Part shown: positions 55,569 through 64,000 of the stretch, in pieces
Position numbering within the stretch: the stretch's first letter is position 1
Layout: the number at the start of each line of letters is the position of its first letter
Origin: Cannabis sativa
Lineage: Eukaryota; Streptophyta; Magnoliopsida; Rosales; Cannabaceae
NCBI RefSeq assembly: GCF_029168945.1
Contig: NC_083610.1
Span: forward strand, 75,073,580 to 75,137,579
Length of the DNA: 64,000 bases
Reading direction: 5' to 3'
Notes under the pieces: generated by a model
Seen by the model: only the letters and a program-made list of their open reading frames with translations
What the model was told of the DNA's origin: nothing
Databases searched by the model: none
Made by a program: the position numbers and the translations under genes

Positions 55569-56221
55569 TTAAAGAGTATGCACACAACAAACTTGTAATA
55601 ACCTATAACAAAGACCAAAATCAATAAAAATATAGTAATCTTAAAAGAAGCAGATAGAGCTGCTAAAAATACTCTATAACTATAACAATAAGTACAAAAG
55701 GACTTGATAGAAGAATTTGATCAAACACAACCATCAACGCCGCACACGGCACACATTCACATTCTGTACAAAAAAAAAAATACAGTGATTGATCAGGAGC
55801 CAAGAAACACCATTACCCTTTTTAAAATATTTAAAACTTGATTGTGAGAGTCCTTATAAAAATATTATAGTAAAAAAAATCAACAAACTAAATTATACAC
55901 TAAATACATTAATAATTTCTAAATTAAAATGAAAAAAAGAAAAGAAAAGAAAAGAAAATCTCATCTCACGAATAAAAGTTACTTAGCCTAGTTGTCTCTT
56001 TTCTTTTTTTTTTAAAAAAAAATAATAAAATAAAATATTATCTCCACAACACCGTGTTGGGACTAATTTATTAAACAATACGTATAAAATTTGAATCATA
56101 AAAGTCACCCTATCTATATATTATATATATATAGATATAGATATAACCAAACTCTTCATCACACCAACTAACAAGTTTCCAGTTCTTTCTTCTTCTTCTT
56201 ATTATTATTATTATTGAGCAA
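55569..56221 (+). promoter_or_regulatory. Upstream region and probable promoter of the 123-residue gene
   Basis: A run of TATATA lies at about 56112-56135. It is followed by a pyrimidine-rich leader (TTCTTTCTTCTTCTTC near 56184) and ATT repeats just before the ATG. The TATA run is suitably placed for a TATA box but is too repetitive to be certain. Confidence 0.4.
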
Positions 56222-56593
56222 ATGAGAATCAAAGAATGGTATAGTCGTTCTTCTTCATCAAGGACTGCAGGTGTGATCAGATTGGGAGAAAGCAGCAGAT
56301 ACGACATAATAACACAGCAAGGTTGGGTTGCGTTTTGGAAGAATAAAATCAAGAAGAAGAAAAAGAAGAAGAGTAATTATAATGATGATGATGAATATGA
56401 TACAACAACTACGACTACTACTACTCTTTCATCATCCTATTCGTATGATCCCACTACGTACTCCAACAATTTTGATCAAGGAATGGGCTGGGCCGAGCCC
56501 GATAACCTTTCTCGCTCTTTCTCGGCCCGTTTTGCTCACCCTCGTGCTGCTTCTCACATTTTTCCCAATACAACTATTGTGTTATTGGAATAA
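56222..56593 (+). CDS. Plant-specific 123-residue protein, function unknown
   Basis: Single exon, ATG 56222 to TAA 56591-56593. The N-terminal half is basic and includes AFWKNKIKKKKKKKS. A Thr run (TTTTTTTT) encoded by ACT/ACA/ACG codons follows. The C-terminal half carries SYDPTTYSNNFDQGMGW and DNLSRSFSARFA. The combination of a W-rich basic start with YDP..Y..NFD and SFSxRFA is shared by a family of small uncharacterised plant proteins; this is from memory of the pattern, not a search. No signal peptide or membrane segment is seen. The lysine run suggests nuclear or nucleolar localisation, which is inference. Codon use in the C-terminal half is more GC-rich than the flanks, which supports a real gene. 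The reading frame is intact. Confidence 0.75.
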   Translation: MRIKEWYSRSSSSRTAGVIRLGESSRYDIITQQGWVAFWKNKIKKKKKKKSNYNDDDEYDTTTTTTTTLSSSYSYDPTTYSNNFDQGMGWAEPDNLSRSFSARFAHPRAASHIFPNTTIVLLE

Positions 56594-57868
56594 TAATAAT
56601 AATAATAACACAATTATTATTAGTCAAAGTCTATTTACATATGTATATGGATTGTAATTTGTATAATATTTTCTTTTTTCAGGAAACCCAGTCGAGAAAT
56701 ACTTATACTGCTGTCTGTTCCAATATTTACATTTCTTGATTTGATTTGGCTAAGGATTATATATATTCTCCCTTTTGTCAAAATCAAAACCATCACGGTT
56801 GGGTTCTTATTAACACGAGTTATATTGTAAGGTGGAAAAATTAAAATAAAACCAACCACTCTAAAAATATAAAATGATGCCACCTCAGCTCGATGATTCA
56901 TGAACGCATCAATCTGGTCTTTTTTTTTTATTCTTTCTCTAAGCTATTCAAAGTTATGAACATGGTGCTTTCAAAAAATTTAAGTTATGAACATGATACC
57001 TTTCATAAACAAATATGTTTTTATGGGCATTTTATGTTTTCAATAATATATATTTGATATTGTCTATTTTGAAATAATTGTCTTTGAATTTTAAATTTAA
57101 ATTAAAATTTAATTAGTAAGAGTAATTGGATCAAATTTGAAATTTGATTAAAAGTACGTAGAGTATAAAATGTGTACAATTTCAAAATACAGATAACTAA
57201 ACAAACATCATTAAAAATGAAAAGTACCAAATGAGTATATTTTTTATATCTTTATTGATAAAACAAAAATTTTAATTGTATTTTAATTAATTTTCACATT
57301 AGTTTATAATGATTCTCAATCTCAATGCAAATGGTTAAAAAAGAAAAGGGCTTGAGAGTGTTACTTTTCTACCTTACTTTGGCCACAAGTAGTGTACTTT
57401 TTCACAAGATGCTTTGAGAGGTCTTATATATAATATGTGTCTTGTGTTGTGTCTTGTACTTACCCTTTTTTTTTTTCAAAAAAAAAAAAAACAAATAATG
57501 GGTGGAACACAATATGGTGAAAAGTGATTCTTTCAAAATTTACTATGGTTTCTTTTAAGTTACTTTAGTAAGTCGAAGAGTGAGGGGTTTGTTATATATA
57601 TACAGTACGTAGTTGTGTAACACTTTTTTAATGAGTTTTTATTTTTGAATAATTAACAATTTCACACTTTCACAATAGTAAGTCTGTTCTCTAAAATATA
57701 TAATTTGTTAAAAAAATTTCATGAATTTTTATATTTTTAAAAATTTAATCATTATGTTAGGTTGTGTCTCATTATACTCTTTAAATGCTTACATGTCTTT
57801 GTAAATAGGAACTTTCATTTTACATGCTTAAAAAAATATTTTCTGACAAAATTTAGACTCATAATTAA
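56594..57868. other. Spacer, no gene seen
   Basis: It begins with the ATT/AAT-rich 3' end of the small gene. The rest is AT-rich with no supported ORF. The base before the Helitron at 57868 is A, as expected at a Helitron target. Confidence 0.5.
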
Positions 57869-59595
57869 CTAGGTAACGATACCGCGCCTCGCGCGGTTGT
57901 TTAAAAACCATTTATTTATGTTGTAAAAAATAAAATTTAAATTTAATATATTAAAAAAATATATATTAATTAATTAATATGTTAATATTCTATAAAAAAA
58001 AATTAAAATTTATAATTTTAATATGTTAAAATATGTGAAAGATTTAAATTTTTTTTTAAAACAAAATTACTTTAAACTAAATAAACCACAAAATAAATAA
58101 TCTAAAATTGACAAATTTTAGAGAGTCAACTCATCATTTTTGTAATTTGCATTTTATATATAAGGAGCATTGAAAAATAAAAACACAAAATCTAATAAGT
58201 AAAATAAATTTAGAGAAATAGTTTAAAAAATAAATATATCGTCACATATATAAAATAATAAAAGCTCTCATATATATATATATATATATATATGTATGAG
58301 ATTAGTTATTAAGTAAATATGTTACAACAATAATAACAATAATAATAACAATAATAATAATAATAGTAAGAGTTATAAAAATGAAAAGTCACTGATAATG
58401 AATGATTAACACATATTAAATTTTAAGAATTAAAATGTAACAAATAATTAATTATCTTTCATTAGCAAATAACATGAAAAAATAGAGAAAATTAAATAAA
58501 TTAAAAATAATAAAATAATAAAGAACATAAAATACATTGTATAAAGAATGTCATATGACATATGTTGTGTTTTTTTTTTTATATATATATATAAATATTT
58601 ATATTGATAAATACATAGAAAATTATTATTATTATTATTATTATTAGGAAAAGAATATAAATTCTTGAGTACTTTTTATATATATATAGATATAGAATAT
58701 TTATCTAAATAACTTATGATATTTGTACAAATAATTCTCGTAAACAAATTTGTAAATAAAATTAATTTTAGGTATAATATTGAAAAAATTCCTAAAAGTA
58801 ATTAATAATAAATAATAAAATAAAAATAAAAATAAAAATAAATCTAAATTCTATTATAAGTTATAAAAATATGCAAAGACATATCTAAGAAAGAATAAAT
58901 ATGAATTAATATAGAATGTGTAATGTAAATGAAAAAAAACGAAGAAAAAAAAAGAGATTACAAAGAATATGGAAGAAAGTTCGATATAGAATGTCACTTT
59001 AACAATAGAAACTAATATGGCCTTACAATCTCCCACCAACATTTTTTTCTCCAATGAATGCATTATAGGTACGGTTCTTCGGTGGTCCACTCGGTTAGAG
59101 CTAGCTCCTTGAATCACTTTTCTATCACCTATAAATTTATGATAAAGTTTCTCATTAAACTATGCACTAACCAACTATTATGTAAAACACATTATATTCT
59201 AAGATAAATGAGCAAAGAATTACAAGAATATAATAGTTAAATGCTTCATCATACACATAAGTTGGTACCCAAAAATTACATCAATTGTTAAGTTTTTACT
59301 CCAAATTAACCAAAACAATAAGAGAGCATATAAATGTGAATCAAAAAATGACATACCTATTTTCTTCATCCAATTCAAGGACTGGACTTTGTAAGAAGCT
59401 CCCCACTTGACTCCCCGCTTGACACTTGCTTAACCTCTTATTATATTTGATGAATTGGATTGTGTTGGATGTGCTTAAATTGTTGAACACCATTTGAAGT
59501 ACTTTCTTGCTCTTTTTCGTTGGTGCCCACAACCAAGCCTATTGGTTAGATCAAATATATGAATTTATTGCTATAAATATATACATATATATATG

Positions 59596-59597
<2 letters not shown>

Positions 59598-59677
<80 letters not shown>
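59598..59677. repeat. (AG)n microsatellite, about 40 repeats
   Basis: An uninterrupted AG dinucleotide run of about 80 bp. The Arg-Glu ORF across it (59507-59749) is not a gene. Confidence 0.95.
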
Positions 59678-59681
<4 letters not shown>

Positions 59682-59727
59682 AGTGGAGGTGTTGGAAGAA
59701 GATGAAAAGTAAAAATGTATATATTAT

Positions 59728-59909
59728 AAAATGGGAGTTATGGAAATGAAAAGTTAGAATTAGAATGAAATGAGATTAAATTATTGGGTTATTAGCTTAT
59801 CATATTATTATAATAATTATAAAATGGGAGTTATGGAAATGAAAAGTTGGAATTAGAATGAAATGAGATTAAATTATTAGATTATCAACTTATCATATTA
59901 TAATAATAA
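59728..59909. repeat. 93-bp tandem duplication
   Basis: Two copies beginning AAAATGGGAGTTATGGAAAT start at 59728 and 59821. They are nearly identical apart from a few substitutions and a small indel at the end. Confidence 0.85.
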
Positions 59910-60130
59910 AAAATACATTAATTTTATTATTCAATTGTCACATATTAATATTAATATTAATTAAATGATATTTAGGCTAGTCTTTTTATTAGTCATTACT
60001 ATTGGGGTTACTTTTCTTTTTATTAGTTTTCAACTAAAAAGTTTAGAAAAATTCCAAATTAGAGAAATTGTAAGAATGAAAGGAGAAGATGTCACCTCAC
60101 CTCTTCAAAAGCTTCCTTTATATATAGATA

Positions 60131-61210
60131 CTAGTAAACATAACCGCACTTTGCGCGGTTTTGTAATAAAATAAATATAGTTTTAGAGTTTTATTTTATA
60201 AAAGTTATCGGTGATCATCTTTATTTTGTTAAATGTTAATTTTAAGTTCTTTGTTTTACAAAATAAACATGATAACACTTTGAGATTGATTTTGGTCAAA
60301 TAATTTTAATTATGGTCCTAAAACTTTCTTTTTTAGCCTCTCTAGCTAACTATTGTGATCCAAATTTTAATCTGAATATATTTATATTGTATACCATTTT
60401 ATAAAATATATAGGATTAAGTTGTGGTTCAGTAGTAGTCATAGGCATAGAGGAATTCAAGTTTGAATCCTTCTCTCTCAATGTCAGGAAAATTAAATTTA
60501 TCATTTCACACTATAAAAGGGCATCCACTTTTATTAGAATTTAAAAGTGCATATTAATCATATGACATCAAAAGAAAATCTATAAGGTCCAAAAGAAAAA
60601 ATAATAATAAAAGCATCACATTATTTTTAGCCAAGTAAAACAAATATAATGTAAATGAATTAATAAATTTTTTAGTCTTTTCTTCCAATGATCTGAAAGG
60701 TAATTAAAATAGAATTACAATGACATAATATTAAAAAATCTCATATTGCTAATACGTAGAAAGATAATAGAATAAATAAGATGAATGAGTTACTCTTCCA
60801 TTACCAATTAATTTTGAGATGGAACCTCATTCACCTTAATCACAAATTCAAACACTTAAATAGTACTAAAAACACAATATACATTACTACTTATTGATTT
60901 AAGATGAATGAATTGACCCTCTACTGCAATATACATGAAAAAATTAATTATTAATAAATTTCGTATATATATTTTACAATTGCAACACAACTAAAACTTG
61001 TAACATGAAATTCAAAAATAAATAAATAAAACTCATCCAGGACCCTCAAACATAACATGAAACTTATCTCAGAATTAATTTTGATCTTTGACTATAAGTT
61101 TCACAATAATCTCCATAATTTTTTTTTTGAAGAATCTCCATAAATTTTGAATCACTTGTTTGAATGAAATTCTATGTGTTGGTTCTAATTTATATTCAAT
61201 GTGCTCATCA

Positions 61211-61244
<34 letters not shown>

Positions 61245-62800
61245 TTATCATTTTCCCATTCTCCACTTCACTATGAGATTCACAATGACAATAACAAAAT
61301 TAATTATATGTGTTCCAGATGAATATGATCGTTACATAATATACATGCATTAGTTCATTGTAGTTTAATAAACTATTGAAACTTTTGTTTTTAAAAAAAA
61401 AAACAAAAGAAAATCAATAAATAATATAATAAAGACGTTTAAAAAAGTAATTTCACTCCATTTTTTGTTTCATACATGTACTTATACATAATATTAATAT
61501 ATAATATATACTAAGCATAAGCATGCATTATATGAGATAAAATAATAAATAATATATACTAAAGAACTCAAGAATTTAAGAACACTCCCACCAATTCAAA
61601 GAGCTAGTCAATATTCTTGCTTTAATTTTAAAATTGTAAATTCAACAATTTTGTTTACTATTATTATTATTATTATAAAATTTTAAAGTTATACGAACGT
61701 TCAAAAATATTCTCAATAATTATATATATATATAAACATTCTTAATAATGAGTCAAAAACAATTTTAGCTCATTTACATAAATATTAGAACAAAGCATAG
61801 AAAAAAAAATTATGTACCTTTGCAATATGATCACAAACTTTATCCAAAACTAAAAAGGATGGTACAACATTTAGTTTTGGAAATTAACATCTTCACCTTG
61901 AAAGAGAGCCTCCATTGTGTTTGTACAATTTTATTAAGATATATGTAGAAAGAATGATTGATATTATAATTATAAAATTATTAAGTCTAACTTCTAAATT
62001 GCACACAATTAATACGTACATATAGTAAATTTATAGAGAGGGGAGAGGAAAGGTTACATAAATATTAGGAAGAGTCACATATACATCCTAAACTACCAGC
62101 AGTTACAAAATAATTTATTTATTTATTAGTTGGTTTCAATAACCTACAATAATAAATTTAAATGATACTAATTGTAAGAGAAAAAAAATGTATTTATATA
62201 TATATGTTATTACTCTTATATCCGTTATTTAACATTAATATAAAATAAATAGATATACATCCTAAACTACCAGCAGTTACAAAATAATTTATTTATTTAT
62301 TAGTTGGTTTCAATAACCTACAATAATAGGTTTAAATGATACTAATTGTAAGAGAAAAAAAATGTATTTATATATATGTTATTACTCTTATATCCGTTAT
62401 TTAACATTAATATAAAATAAATAGATATAGATTATTGCTAGTTCTTTTCTATAACCTACACTTATATGTTTAAATGATACTATTGTAAGAGAATAAATAT
62501 ATTATATATGTTATTACACTTCAGTTTTTTATATTAATAAATATAGATCCATTAACTTACAATTATAAGTTTAAATGATATTAATGTAAGAATAGAAATG
62601 TTTTTATATATGTTATTACTCTCATCACTTTTTTATATTAATACATATAAATTGATTGATTTTAAATAGAAAGAAATTAACAAAAGTCTAAAAAAAATTA
62701 GAAAAAATTAGAAAAAATGAGAGAGCAAGAAAATTATAAGAAATCTTATAGAGACTGCCACGTCATCAAGCCTAACAACAGGATTATATAGATATATAGA
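60131..62800 (-). mobile_element. Non-autonomous Helitron B (2.67 kb)
   Basis: On the minus strand it starts TCTATATATCTATATAATCC (5' end near 62800), followed by a typical start region with GATGACGTGGCAG. It ends with the hairpin AACCGC/GCGGTT (60142-60160), seven bases and CTAG (60131-60134), then T. The flanks on the plus strand are A and T. It lies two bases from Helitron A in the same orientation and abuts a Helitron rep gene on the other side. No protein-coding gene is seen. It contains the tandem array at 62081-62650. Confidence 0.72.
62081..62650. repeat. Tandem array, 174-bp unit
   Basis: Two nearly identical copies begin ATACATCCTAAACTACCAGC at 62081 and 62255. They are followed by two shorter, degenerate copies (about 62430 and 62545), recognisable by AACCTACA, GTTTAAATGATA and TATATATGTTATTAC blocks in the same order. 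Confidence 0.85.
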
Positions 62801-62802
62801 TA

Positions 62803-64000
62803 GATTTATTAACGGCGATTGAAGAAGAAAGATTTAGATGGATACGAAATAACCAAAAACAACTTAGATCAGAACTTTACTCTGGTTTAATGGATGCTGT
62901 TCATAGAGGTGATTCAGATTGTTCAAAAGTTGGAAAAGCAATTATTTTGCCTTCGTCACACTGTGGGGGACCCCGATATAGAGTGCAAAATTATCAAGAT
63001 GCTATGGCCATTTCTAAATGGGCAGGATACCCTGATTTATTTCTTACTTTCACTTGCAATCCAAAGTGGCCAGAAATAAATGACATGCTCAGTTTAATTG
63101 GTCAAAAAGATGATGCTAATAGAGTGGATGTCATATGCAGAGTTTTTGAGATAAAGTTATTTCAACTAATGGAAGATTTGAAAAACCAACAACCATTCGG
63201 AAAAATAATTGCATGTAAGCTGTTCTCATTTACCCCATCTATAGAAAATCCAACTTATTTATTATACAAATATTTTCAATTTTCAAAAAAAAAAATAATT
63301 CTTAATTCATACGAATTAGTTCTAAATATAAATTTTTCTTTTATTTTCTCCCAGGTATATACACAATTGAGTTCCAAAAAAGAGGCTTGCCCCATGCACA
63401 CATATTGCTTTTCTTGCATTCGACAATGAAAAATCCTTCAGCAAACCATATTGATAAAATAATAAGTGCAGAAATTCCAGACAGAAACATTGATCCAGAT
63501 GGTTATAATGCAGTCAACAAATTTATGATTCATGGACCGTGTGGAAAGCTCAATCCTCACTCCCCATGTATGATGCAAGGAAGATGCACAAAACATTTTC
63601 CCAAAAAAATCAATAATCATACGACAATTGACACGGATGGGTTTCCAGTCTATAGAAGGCGAAATACAGGTATTCATATAGAAAAAAAATGTCTATTTAT
63701 AAATAATCAATGCATAGTCAATCACTAACTATAGTAATTTTATTAAGAAATTTGATGCACCTATTAATATCAATATTTCCAATTAAATATAGGTACTCAT
63801 GTCGAAAAGAAAGGTGTATTCCTAGATAATCGATATGTAGTTCCTTACAATAGGAATTTGATTGTAAAGTTTGATGCACATATTAATGTTGAAATTTGCA
63901 ATTACTCAAGATCAGTCAAATACCTTTTCAAGTATGTTCATAAAGGATCTGATAGAACGACTGCAACATTGGAATCTATTGACACTACCGAACAAATTGA
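62803..64000 (+). CDS. Helitron Rep/helicase gene, N-terminal Rep part (partial)
   Basis: Helitron rolling-circle replicases nick and rejoin DNA during transposition. Exons read about 62803-63214, 63355-63669 and 63793 to the window end, with GT..AG introns and matching phase. Exon 1 holds the Helitron-like N domain (ELYSGLMDAVHRGD, LPSSHCGGPRYRVQNYQDAM, YPDLFLTFTCNPKWPEI). Exon 2 holds the two-histidine HUH motif in EFQKRGLPHAHILLFL and a Cys-rich HGPCG..NP motif. Exon 3 holds KFDAHINVEICNY and the two-tyrosine motif in KYLFKYVHKG (tyrosines near 63921 and 63933). No stop interrupts the spliced frame. The start is missing: the 5' end meets Helitron B near 62800. The helicase part lies beyond the window. 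Whether it is functional cannot be judged. Confidence 0.85.
63670..63792 (+). other. Intron derived from a duplicated exon segment
   Basis: The 123-bp intron starts at CAG|GTATTC and ends at ATAG|GTACTC. Its sequence aligns along its whole length with the first roughly 120 bp of the exon that follows, with many substitutions and one small indel. It holds in-frame stops when read as coding sequence. Confidence 0.8.

Larger units (their letters stand above)
57869..60128 (-). mobile_element. Non-autonomous Helitron A (2.26 kb)
   Basis: On the minus strand it starts TCTATATATAAAGGAAGC (at 60128) and ends with the hairpin ACCGCGC/GCGCGGT (57881-57897), eight bases and CTAG (57869-57872), followed by T. 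The plus-strand flanks are A on the left and T on the right, the AT target of Helitrons, with no duplication. No rep or helicase gene is present. Inside are a long GA microsatellite (59598-59677), a 93-bp tandem pair and two stretches (58960-59130 and 59350-59540) that are less AT-rich and of unknown origin. Confidence 0.75.

Noticed and set aside
59060..59120. tRNA-like look of a short GC-richer stretch with GGTTAGAGC
   Set aside because: No complete cloverleaf with acceptor, anticodon and T arms could be drawn.
59507..59749. ORF with an Arg-Glu repeat
   Set aside because: It is produced by the AG microsatellite.

Overview
The window is nuclear DNA of a flowering plant, most likely a eudicot. 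It is very AT-rich, its host genes have GT-AG introns, and about two thirds of it is identifiable plant transposon sequence: Ty1/copia and Ty3/gypsy LTR elements, L1-type LINEs with a plant-type RNase H tail, hAT, Harbinger-like and long-TIR MITEs, and Helitrons with a rep gene. I cannot name the species. Only two host genes look intact. One is a four-exon DUF630/DUF632 gene (32555-35512), encoding a probable N-myristoylated, 746-residue regulator of the NRG2/REL2 family. The other is a single-exon gene for a 123-residue plant-specific protein (56222-56593).

Layout. 1-10.4 kb: MITEs, an internally deleted copia solo LTR, a 28-bp minisatellite, a gypsy solo LTR and two dead LINE tails. 11.0-14.5 kb: a gypsy (Athila-like) LTR, PBS and gag joined directly to the 3' end of an unrelated copia element. 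14.9-16.9 kb: MITEs. 16.86-26.26 kb: a structurally complete SIRE-like copia element with two 1.4-kb LTRs and a perfect ATTAT target duplication. Its gag and pol are broken, and it sits inside a Harbinger-like element. 27.3-28.1 kb: a hAT-like element carrying a nested long-TIR MITE. 28.8-30.6 kb: a degenerate AT-rich tandem array. 32.5-35.5 kb: the DUF630/632 gene. 36.5-52.2 kb: a large decayed copia element with a 5' LTR, a PBS-like site, a very long leader and pol relics. It is interrupted by a near full-length L1 LINE, which itself carries a hAT element, and by a solo LTR of its own family on the other strand. 52.2-53.7 kb: a fragment of an alpha-N-acetylglucosaminidase gene with introns, lying upstream of a Helitron-like 3' end. 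54.8-55.6 kb: twin MITEs. 56.2 kb: the small host gene. 57.87-62.80 kb: two non-autonomous Helitrons in head-to-tail order on the minus strand. 62.80-64.0 kb: the plus-strand rep gene of a Helitron, running off the window end.

The points most worth a second look are these. An intron of the Helitron rep gene looks like a decayed tandem copy of the exon that follows it, beginning at AGGT. The SIRE-like LTR appears to have gained about 287 bp when a second polypurine tract was used. That LTR also carries a doubled pair of perfect hairpins in its predicted RNA leader. The NAGLU gene fragment may have been captured by a Helitron. I found no CRISPR array, rRNA gene or convincing tRNA gene.
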